In this document: one piece after another, positions 24,201 through 33,600 of the stretch
How positions within the stretch are numbered: the stretch's first letter is position 1
Layout: every line of letters starts with the position of its first letter
NCBI GenBank assembly: GCA_030063045.1
Contig: JAQSEB010000129.1
Coordinates: 62,001 to 126,000, forward strand
Direction: 5' to 3'
Origin: Pratylenchus scribneri
Lineage: Eukaryota; Nematoda; Chromadorea; Rhabditida; Pratylenchidae
DNA length: 64,000 bases
Made by a program: the position numbers and the translations under genes
Notes under the pieces: generated by a model
Databases searched by the model: none
What the model was told of the DNA's origin: nothing
Seen by the model: only the letters and a program-made list of their open reading frames with translations

Positions 24201-25819
24201 TGTTTTATTCTGGAAATAATTCTGATTTGTTTGTGTTTTATTCTGGAAATAATTCTGATTTGTTTGTGTTTCATTCCGGGAATAATTCTGATTTGTTTGT
24301 GTTTTATTCTGGAAATAATTCTGATTTGTTTGTGTTTTATTCTGGAAATAATTCTGATTTGTTTGTGTTTTATTCTGGAAATAATTCTGATTTGTTTGTG
24401 TTTTATTCTGGAAATAATTCTGATTTGTTTGTGTTTTATTCTGGAAATAATTCTGATTTGTTTGTGTTTTATTCTGGAAATAATTTTGATTTGTTTGTGT
24501 TTTATTCTGGAAATAATTCTGATTTGTTTGTGTTTTATTCTGGAAATAATTCTGATTTGTTTGTGTTTCATTCCGGGAATAATTCTGATTTGTTTGTGTT
24601 TTATTCCGGAAATAATTTTGATTTGTTTGTGTTTCATTCCGGAAATAATTTTGATTTGTTTGTGTTTCATTCCGGAAATAATTTTGATTTGTTTGTGTTT
24701 CATTCCGGGAATAATTCTGATTTGTTTGTGTTTTATTCTGGAAATAATTTTGATTTGTTTGTGTTTCATTCCGGGAATAATTCTGATTTGTTTGTGTTTT
24801 ATTCTGGAAATAATTCTGATTTGTTTGTGTTTTATTCTGGAAATAATTCTGATTTGTTTGTGTTTTATTCTGGAAATAATTCTGATTTGTTTGTGTTTCA
24901 TTCCGGGAATAATTCTGATTTGTTTGTGTTTTATTCTGGAAATAATTCTGATTTGTTTGTGTTTTATTCTGGAAATAATTCTGATTTGTTTGTGTTTTAT
25001 TCTGGAAATAATTCTGATTTGTTTGTGTTTTATTCTGGAAATAATTCTGATTTGTTTGTGTTTTATTCTGGAAATAATTCTGATTTGTTTGTGTTTCATT
25101 CCGGGAATAATTCTGATTTTTGTGTTTTATTATGGAAATAATTCTGATTTTGTATTTCATTCCGGAAATATTTCTGATTAAAACAGCTAGACTAAGGCCC
25201 CTAACTTAGCTCTGATAAACATAAGATGTTTTTCTAATATAAATCCTCTTTAATAAAACAATTTCCCTTTTTCTATAAATATTTGCCTTATAAAAAAATT
25301 TCCAGGATATAAAATTTAATATGATATATATTTGTATCAAAAAAGTTGCATTTATTTTTTCATCAATTGAAAATTACATTATTTGTAAATGATATTCACC
25401 TTTTTTACAATGGGCGCAAATACAGTGGAGTGTCCTGCTGCTGATGGTGTATTTTCAGTAGTTGCAGTAAGTTTGGTGACAATTGCATGAATTTGATCCT
25501 TCACAGCTTGAATATGATCGCGCATGCTGCTTGTAACATCCACCATGAAGCAGAGGTCCAAATTTTTTGCCGCTCTCATTTTCTTGAATATCTCCTGCAC
25601 ACTCTCTTTGCGCAAATTCATTGCACGTAACTGGCGCTCTGTCAAGTCCGCTTCAGTTTCCGCATCTTGACCATATTCCATATTTGCTTCCTCAAAGATG
25701 ACACGCAAGGACTTGTTCTTCTCTCGCAATGCTCGTTCGTGCGTCCATGAAGACAGTTGAGAAATGGCCTTCAAATTGGCCCAAGAATCGTTCCCATGAA
25801 TTCGACGCATTTTTTGCAA
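15285..25819 (-). CDS. vWA domain/alpha-kinase protein, copy C (intact, VwkA-like)
   Basis: Seven minus-strand exons: 25819-25400, 18117-17832, 17484-17269, 17188-17045, 16917-16661, 16414-16187, 15530-15285. They sum to 1797 bp, 598 residues, with no internal stop. Residues 1-80 are charged and helical. A vWA domain follows (MIDAS DVTSS at ~92-96; FVGYRDF; HIADAPCHG), and an alpha-kinase domain occupies about 350-590: PFAKGVERVAYYGRDVT, the basic DIVLKKRV strand that should hold the ATP-contacting lysine, QTIAAYMAA, MSCERLYP, TDPAIHCTD, FGHTNLG loop, zinc-coordinating HICNEFC. Length is close to Dictyostelium VwkA. The start at 25819 (alternative Met at 25810) aligns with copy B. Introns 2-6 are short to moderate, but intron 1 is 7.3 kb because of the minisatellite. 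A cytosolic Ser/Thr kinase role is inferred from the family; the substrate is unknown. Confidence 0.9.
18274..25180. repeat. 33-bp minisatellite, ~209 units, in intron 1 of kinase copy C
   Basis: A near-perfect 33-bp tandem array. The core GATTTGTTTGTGTTTCATTC is followed by CGGAAATAATTTT. Three main variants alternate: one with TTTTGATTTG and CATTCCGGAAAT, one with TCTGATTTG and TATTCTGGAAAT, and one with TCTGATTTG and CATTCCGGGAAT. The first nine units at the left edge are all the first variant; the interior mixes variants in recurring blocks. Single-base deletions (TTTGTTTTC instead of TTTGTGTTTC) occur near 20703 and 21033, exactly ten units apart, implying block duplication. The last two units are degenerate. 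Because 33 is a multiple of three and most frames lack stops, several frames stay open for kilobases on both strands. These are consequences of the repeat and not genes. Confidence 0.97.
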
Positions 25820-27395
25820 AATAAACTTTTATTCTAAAATTGCCGAAATCAGTTTTTATATTGTAAATTGGAAAAATTCAAAAAATATTTACTTAAGACA
25901 AAATAAAATTTATTAAACGAAGGCACTTTTTTCGCGATTTTTAAACAGAAATTGGATAAATTTAAATTTGATGTAGAGTAAAGATCATTTGTTTGTCCAA
26001 ATTTGATTGCTCTTAAGCAAAATTGTTTTCGAATGGTCCCCAAAAGGAAAGAAAAAATTAATCTTTCACATTCTTCAGGTTTGTCCTATGTTTATATAGG
26101 TCTCTTTTCTATTTTTCAACGTAGCTGGAAATTATTTGGTCTTTATCCTGCTGCTCTGGCCATCTCCATTCTCCATCCTTTTGGTATTTGGGGATGAGGA
26201 TGGATGGAGGCCGATCGAGGGTGAAATGAATTTAAAAATTCGATGGAAATTGGGAGTGAAAAAAAGGGATCTCATCTCAGCCATGGAATTGGGAAAAATT
26301 GCGCTTTTAAAAATTAACATAAATTAAATTACAATCATAATATGGAAAGTCAATTTATAATATTCTGGAATATATTTTCTCTTAAATGTGAATAATGGGA
26401 ATAAATAATATTTAATATTAAATTGGACAAATTTCAGATTGAAATTGAATAGCAGGAAGGATATAAATTTTCAAATACTTAAATGCTTTATTCCCTAATT
26501 TTAAAGAAAAAGACAATATAAGTATCATGAAACTCAGAAGATTTTTAATAGAAGATTTAACCTTTATAATAGTCAACGAAAGAAAAGGAAATGCTACAAA
26601 AAATAAATCCGAATAAATCCGCTTGTGGCTCTGGCTGACAGAAATGAATGTTTCTTTCATTGTACATATTTGCATCTTCTGTGAACAACAATTTTAAAAA
26701 TGATATTGAAATTTCAAAAGTTGCTAAGCCAAGCAAACATATGAAAAGGGCAGTCCGAGAAATTAAAGGTAGCAAATCTGTGCAAAGCATTTTTAAATGT
26801 CATCCACACACACCTGTATTTTTAAATAACACAAACAAAATAAGAAATAACGCGATTAAAGGTCATATAGAATTTTATGATGTGGAGTTGTATTTTAATG
26901 AACAATTGAGATCAAAATTGAAAAAAATATCATCATAGTTCATTAAATACAACATTTTGAAATTGATAATACCTTCAAAAATTATTTCAAAAGTATTAAG
27001 TAATGTTATTTATAAATAATAATTGTTGCTTAATTTTTAATTAAGTTTTAAAATTGGAAATGACATTCCATGGCATATTCCACAATAAAATCTCGAAAAA
27101 ACGACTCATATTTATGAATATTTTATTAAGTGTCAGCTAACCCTCTCACTCAAGGCATATTTGCTTGTATTTTGGTTAATCTTTCCCATTCATATTTCAT
27201 ATGATATAGTGTTATTCAAAGTTCAAACTCATTTGAATGAAAATTTTATCAATTTATTGTTTTGCCAGATAACAAATTATATTGATATCGAATTTAAAAT
27301 GTTAAATTTCTTTTTTAAATATTCTCACTTCTTTAAAGAAGTTTTAGTTCTCTCCATTTTTTAATTCCATGTACTTTGCCACAGCTTTCAAGTTT
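25820..27395. other. Intergenic region upstream of kinase copy C
   Basis: Contains probable promoter/5' flank of copy C on the minus strand. A fairly GC-balanced block at 26090-26300 has a weak inverted character (GGCCATCTCCATTCTCC with GGATGGAGG nearby). The duplicated segment at 26640-26938 follows, then AT-rich sequence. No convincing gene was found from 26940 to 27395. Confidence 0.5.
26640..26938. repeat. Duplicated upstream segment, copy next to kinase C
   Basis: Partner of 14756-14999. The plus-strand reading is open to 26938 and shares EISKVAKPS and IKGHIEFY with the partner, with an extra block (CHPHTPVFLNN) in the middle. It supports a duplication unit that includes kinase gene plus upstream DNA. 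Confidence 0.55.
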
Positions 27396-28680
27396 CTAAC
27401 AACCTTTGTGGATAACTGAATTTAATGATATTAAGGAAAACTTTTACCAAATATTTTTCTCTTTTATCGATATATATGCCTATTTTTCGTCTTGCCACAT
27501 TTGCAGACCAAACAGTCTGCTGGTGCAGATGGTGGCAAAGCTGCTGTAGAATTGTTTATGGCATATTATTAAGCATAAAATTAGCTACAAAATGACATCA
27601 AAAGCATTGGACAATTTTGAATATTCAACGAGTTATGGCCAAAAAACCGATAAAAACAAAATTGTAATTAAACAAACGGTTTTTTGGCCATAACTCGTTG
27701 AATATTCAACATTGACAAAAGTTTATGATATCATTTTATAGATAATTTTATGCTTAATATAATCTGCCATAAATAATTCCACAGCAGCTTTGCCATTATC
27801 GGCACCAGACGGTTTAGTCTATAAATGTCGGGTCTATAAATGTCGGTAAGCCTAATAATCGATACTTTTTTTTAATTTAAAGGGGAAGAATCTCACTTCT
27901 GTCATTGCCCCGTCCCGGGAATATTCGTTGGTCACCGCTGCACCCTTTTCCTCTGAGGATAGCTGAATTTGTCAATATTATTGGAAAAAAAATATGTTAT
28001 GAAACCACCAAAATTGATCATATGGTTCTAACCATAAAATAGTATTTTTTCATTTTCTTACAATCAAATATCAATAATAAAATAAGAATTAGAATCTGTT
28101 GTAGGCAGATAACCGAAAAATCCGTTTTAAACATAAACTTTGGGCCAATATTTATTTTATTGTGCCAAAAATTAATTTAATCTGTAGGGAAGGAATCTCT
28201 CACCTCTGTCATTGCCCGGTCCCAGGAAGAGTCGTTGGTTACCGCCACCTTTGATGATAGCTGAATTTTGGTAATTTAATATTGGAAAACTTTTAAGCCA
28301 TATTTTTGCTACTTTATCGGTTTTATTTATTTGCATATTTTTTTACCCTAAAATTACGCTTTGATACTCCCAAAATTGGTCATATGATTCTAATCCTAAA
28401 ATAGTTTTTTTACAATCAAAATAAGAATTTCAAATAAAAAATTTTCGAATCACACTTTTTTTGCATAAATTTTAAGCCAATTTATTTATTTTGGTAGTGC
28501 CAAAAAATTATTTTTTATCTGCAAAGAATATTCACCTCTGTCATTACCCCGTCCCAGGAAGATTCGTTCCGCTGGATTCGGTTCAGGATCAGCCATGGCC
28601 ATGGCCATTAAATTAGACATGACCAATGTGAATGCGACCAACAGCATAAAAAGTGAAAATAATGCGAATTTTGTGTTCAT
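27396..28680 (-). CDS. Secreted peptide precursor with three GNDR-type repeats
   Basis: Minus-strand exons 28680-28536, 28260-28204, 27962-27897 and a short last exon 27415-27396, totalling 288 bp (95 residues). Exon 1 starts with a strong signal peptide (FALFSLFMLLVAFTLVMS), then ADPEPNPAE and RIFLGRGNDRG. Exons 2 and 3 each add a similar unit (QRLFLGPGNDRG and QRIFPGRGNDRS), and the gene ends IIHKGC. All introns are phase 1, so each repeat exon is a symmetric 1-1 module. The repeats and their flanking intron DNA recur every ~280 bp, showing tandem duplication of exon plus intron. The product should be secreted and perhaps processed into short basic peptides. I do not recognise the family. 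A frameshifted fourth exon copy lies at 41400-41600. Confidence 0.7.
27488..27846. mobile_element. Foldback element in intron 3 of the peptide gene
   Basis: The two arms (~27530-27650 and ~27680-27800) are inverted copies: GGCAAAGCTGCTGT with ACAGCAGCTTTGCC, AAGCATAAAATTA with TAATTTTATGCTT, and GAATATTCAACGAGTTATGG with its complement around a short centre. A relative lies at 46432-46760. Target-site duplications were not clear. Confidence 0.75.
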
Positions 28681-29569
28681 GTTTGAAATTGGAAAATAGG
28701 AATAAAAAGTGAATTTATTATGGTTAGAGGAGTAATCGGTTCTTTGATCATTTTGACTTTCCTTAAATATTCTTTGTTTTTGTTTTTTTTTTTTTGAAAA
28801 ACAAATAAAAGAAGAATTGGAATGTGACCGTTATTGGTGGATGAAGAATTTTTCATCAATAAAAATAAAATTGCTCATAATTTTTTACAACATTTAATAT
28901 TTTATAAGTAAATAATTGTTGGAAATGAAAAACAAACCGAAAAATTAATAAAGATTATTGACTAATAAAAATAGAAATAAATAACAGAGAATCAAAAGAC
29001 AATATATTCGGCGAATTGTATAAATTATATTTATCTGAATAGAAGTAAATATTTTATTTTACTTTTTGATTAGCTGACTGATGAAATTTTTATCTTAAAT
29101 TTGATTTTTAGGGCAAATCAAATTCTGCAATATTCTAAAAGACAAACGAACCGATTTTGATGATTTTGGTATTCTATTCAATTCTATACTATTTATTTTC
29201 TATTCTATTTATATTCTATTTCATTCTATTCTATTTATATTATTATAGATTAACAGTTAACACCTTGTTTCGCTTTGATAGAGTGAAAAATGCTCTATTT
29301 AATACTAATACATATATTATTTTGTTCATTTTTAAATTGATGAGAGAATACTAGAATTTAATAATCAAATCTCTCGTAAAGCTTTTTCATTAAATATATT
29401 TTACATCAATATAGTTCTAATTTCTATGTATTATAATTAAATTTGGAATTTATTTTGTATTTATCAAAGAAATTTTTTCCTTAAAATTTTATGAGTAATT
29501 TGAGAAAACATAAAGGATGACTTTGAGGATGTCAAAAATTTGGTATAAAAATGGCCTTCCTTATTTAAA
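28681..29569. other. Intergenic; AT-rich with ATTCT-type simple repeat
   Basis: 5' flank of the peptide gene, then AT-rich sequence. Around 29165-29240 there is an imperfect run of TCTATT/ATTCTATT. No gene was recognised. Confidence 0.5.
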
Positions 29570-29830
29570 ATGAACTCACGTATTCTCATCAGTTGTGCGA
29601 AAATCATATGTCATCAAATTAATAAAATCAACGGAATTGAGCAATTTGTTGATCATATTTTGTTGTATAATTCCAAATTCTTTGAAACTTTAATTAAAAT
29701 TATTTAAAATTTATTTATTTATTTTACTTTGCATCCAAAGGTGGCGTCATTGGACGGATGAAATTGAGGCCATTTTTTGTGGAATTCATGCGTCCAAAAT
29801 GCAATCATTTCCAGCAAATATCTATTTAAT
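29570..29830 (-). pseudogene. Two-exon fragment duplicated from the CHID1-like gene
   Basis: This matches exons 6 and 7 of the gene at 49179-53831 closely, including the intron between them. The downstream piece encodes KEFGIIQQNMINKLLNSVDF and the GH18-type strand FINLMTYDF; the upstream piece encodes MIAFWTHEFHKK. A one-base loss in the A-run after the HEFHK codons shifts the frame, so the PMTPPLD segment of the parent is not readable. No other exons of the gene are nearby. Confidence 0.8.
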
Positions 29831-30289
29831 TTAATATTTATATAATAGAATAGATAATTATTTATTATTAAAAAATTAAATCACAAAATTTTAAAATCTT
29901 TATAAAATGCTGAAAATGGGTAGAAAAATCGGAATTGTTTGGCCATTAGCCGCTAGCCCAATCCCAATTTATAATATACTGTATGTAGAAATTTCTTTTT
30001 TTATAATTAATGCTGATGGTGGATATTGGGTTATTGGGCCATAATTGGGAAGGAATAGGCCAAATTATATAAAATTGATATCAAATTAAAGGGCAGATTC
30101 TAAGCTATGAAATATTTATAATTTATATGGATTAAATAAAAAAATTACGGAATTTAATGAGGAAAAAACATCGATGACATCCAAAGGGATCTTCTAGATT
30201 GAGGCATTCGAATTTTTGGCCTATAATCAAGTAACAAATTAGCCAAATTAAATAAATTATCTAATTAAAGGACAGATTCTTGGCTATAA

Positions 30290-30455
30290 AATGATATAAA
30301 AATTGTTTGGCTCTTGAATAAAACCACAGCGCCATTCTCGCCAGAATGAATGACTTCATGATGAAGGAGGAAATATGAATGGTGCCAACGGCAAAAATCA
30401 AATCAAATTGGCTGAAGCAAATCGGGGAAGGCCACTCCAACTCCACCCTTACATT
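30290..30455 (-). pseudogene. Possible methyltransferase-like exon fragment
   Basis: On the minus strand an AG acceptor precedes RVELEWPSPICFSQFDLIFA, reminiscent of the motif 3-4 region of METTL21-type methyltransferases (acidic-W-P, then FDLI.A). A continuation reading NGAVVLF lies in another frame, implying an indel. Short imperfect direct repeats (AAAGGRCAGATTCT near 30090 and 30268) are nearby. The family assignment is weak. Confidence 0.25.
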
Positions 30456-30607
30456 AAATTTCATATTTATTTATTTCTGCATTAAATATCAAATCAATCA
30501 AAAAAATGTGAATAAAATTAATTCAAGAACAAATTTAATTCATTTTTGCAAAAAATCAGTCAAATATTTCGGCCATGTTTCTTTCCATTTTTGTTGTCCT
30601 CTTTCCA

Positions 30608-33600
30608 TCATTCTCCATTTTCGTTTTCTTTAGTCTCCTTTTTCTCTTCTTCCTCCTTCTTTTCGTCTTCTTTCGTCTCCTCTTCCTCTTTCTTTTTGGC
30701 TTCTGGCGACTCATCTTCTTCGTCGCTGTCCTCATCCACCATATCTCGATTTCTCAGCCATCCATATTTGTAGTAATCACCGTATTTACGACCCTAAAAT
30801 TAAAAATTTTTGAAATATTTTCATTTATCTCTAAAAATCACTAAATTTGGGTAGATAAATTTTTGATAAAAGATATCGCAATAAAAAAACTTAAATGCTT
30901 AATCTGAGATTTAAAGAAATTTAATTAAATTAAGCGACCAATTCTATTTAATTCGGATTCTACCAAAAATTATCAAAAGACCTTACCTTTCTGTAGAGGT
31001 TAATAAGGCGGCTTGTGGTGTAAACAAATCTTTCTTCCATTTTGTTTTCATCCGATTTGTATTTGTCCTTTGACATTTTTTCCAGCATTTTCTCGACCAA
31101 AAGCATATTGTCCTCATGTTCTTCGCCATCAGGCACAATTGGATGAGAATGAAGAATAGCGAACCAATGTTTGGATTTTTCCTTTCCAAACAGTGAGAAA
31201 ATATCTTTCTTTTCAATGAAAACCCATTTTGCCGATAATTGTTCATTTGTTGTCGGATTTACAAGGCGAATTGTTTCAAAATTGCGGTGTTCTTTCTCAA
31301 GCATATAACCCGGTTCGAAACATGCAATGAATCGTGTTGGCTTGGTGGATTGCATAAATTCCTGTGTAATTGAGTTAATAATTATCATTTTAATTCATTA
31401 AACAATTTCTTTTATTTAGACATTTATTTTTCCATATATTTAATGTTTTGTTTGTTGAAACATTTTGTTGTTCTCCTAAACATTTTAATGTTTTCGTTTT
31501 CCTAAACATTTTTATGTATTTGTTTCTCAAATATTGTTTTGTTTTTGTTTCTCCAAACATTGTTTTGTTTTTGTTTCTCTAAACATTGTTTTGTTTTTGT
31601 TTCTCCAAACATTGTTTTGTTTTTGTTTCTCCCAAACATTGTTTTGTTTTTGTTTCTCCCAAACATTTTAATGTTTTCGTTTTCCCAAATATTTTTACGT
31701 TTTTGTTTCTCCAAACATTGTTATGTTTTTGTTTCTCCAAACATTGTTTTGTTTTTGTTTCTCCAAACATTGTTTTGTTTCTCCAAACATTGTTATGTTT
31801 TTGTTTCTCCAAACATTGTTATGTTTTTGTTTCTCAAACATTGTTTTGTTTTTGTTTCTCCAAACATTGTTATGTTTTTGTTTCTCAAACATTGTTTTGT
31901 TTTTGTTTCTCCAAACATTGTTTTGTTTTTGTTTCTCCAAACATTGTTATGTTTTTGTTTCTCAAACATTGTTGTGTTTTTGTTTCTCCAAATATTGTTG
32001 TGTTTTTGTTTCTCCAAACATTGTTTTGTTTTTTTTTCTCTAAACATTGTTTTGTTTTTGTTTCTCCAAACATTGTTTTGTTTTTGTTTCTTCCAAACAT
32101 TGTTTTGTTTTTGTTTCTCCAAACATTGTTTTGTTTTTGTTTTCTCCAAACATTGTTTTGTTTTTGTTTCTCCAAACATTGTTTTGTTTTTGTTTCTCCA
32201 AACATTGTTTTGTTTTTGTTTCTCCAAACATTGTTTTGTTTTTGTTTCTCCCAAACATTTTTTGTTTTTGTTTCTCCCAAACATTTAATGTTTTCGTTTT
32301 CCCAAACATTTTTATGCTTTTGTTTTTGTTCTCCCAACATTTTATGTTTTAATTCTCCTAAACATTTATATTTTTGATTCTCTCAAACATATTAAACTTA
32401 CTTTGGAGATTGAGTCAATCTCATTGCGGAACATTTCTGATGGAATTTCGTCGACATAGAGTATTCGCGGCTGATCAAAATCAACATTGACTTTCTTGTC
32501 GTCATCATTTATATCATTGTCATCAATATCATTTCCATTAAACAAAAGCCATTTTCGCAATATGGCCATTTTTGGTTTCCAAACAATTCTGTCATATTTT
32601 TGTTCAGAATTCTCTTCCACTTTGATTCCTTCGTCTTCCATTTCTTCATCTTCCATTTCTTCATCTTCAATTTCTTCATCTTCAATTTCTTCATCTTCAA
32701 TTTCTTCATCTTCAATTTCTTCATCTTCAATTTCTTCATCTTCAATTTCTTCGTGTTCCATTTCTTCATCTTCAATTTCTTCATTTTTGGCTTCTTCGTC
32801 TTTGATTTCCTCATCCTTGAATTCATCTTCAATGATTTCTTCAATAATTTCTGCAACAATTTCTTCTTCCGCCTTTTTGTCTTCAATTTCTTGACATTCC
32901 TTCTTTATTTTCTTTAGCACCTTCGTCAATTCCCAAGATTTGAGTTTGAAAAGGTCCTAAAAAACTCCTTTTTAGAATTTTGTTCAATTAATATTTGGGA
33001 AATATTTAAAATGGCGAATAGAATACTGAAAATGGCGAAAAGATTATAACGAATTGGTGGTTTGTCCAAAATTTACAAACCATATACCATTGGATAGAGC
33101 TCATCAAGACGCGTCGATTGGTATATAATTTGTCATGGCTTAATTGGTTTTGAACCATACCCCTACCTACAATGATTTAAAACACTTTTTTGATCAAACC
33201 TTGACAAATTATATACCAATCAACCGGTCTCTTGACGAGATCTATCAATTGGGTATAAAGTTTGGGGGTCTAGGACAAAACACTAAACCGTTATAAATCT
33301 TTTCGCAATTTTCAGCATTCTATTCGCTATTTTCTGTAATTTATTCGCCTAAAATAGTATCCTTTCCTATCCTTAATATTTTATGACTCACGCAACTCAG
33401 CCGATCAAGATTTTCCTTCATAATTTTGTAATTGATCGAAATGACTTTTGCAGCAAAAAATTTGTCCAAGCATTTTTCTTGAATCAGGAAAAATATGTTC
33501 ATAGGTCCCAGACTCGAAATCAATCAAATGATATACCAATCGACGCGTCTTGACGAGCTGAGTTCAAAAAAGCAAAAATTTTTGTTGGGCAACCACCTTT

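Noticed and set aside
18274..25180. CRISPR array
   Set aside because: Units are contiguous with no unique spacers, in a eukaryotic intron.
18172..25181. Open frames of 830-1490 codons on both strands
   Set aside because: They are frames through the 33-bp minisatellite (repeated SGNNSDLFVFY, KHKQIRIISRI, NQNYFQNKTQT). The region is a kinase intron and no start context, splice logic or non-repetitive protein part supports them.
28677..28859. 60-codon minus-strand frame upstream of the peptide gene
   Set aside because: AT-rich, no homology or splice link; likely 5' flank.
31502..32377. Several repetitive open frames (FCFCFSKH, KQCLEKQKQNN types)
   Set aside because: Artefacts of the 26-bp intronic minisatellite.
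32487..32917. Plus-strand Ser-rich and Phe/Ile-rich open frames
   Set aside because: Shadows of the acidic-repeat exon on the minus strand, which fits the F-box gene in phase on both sides.
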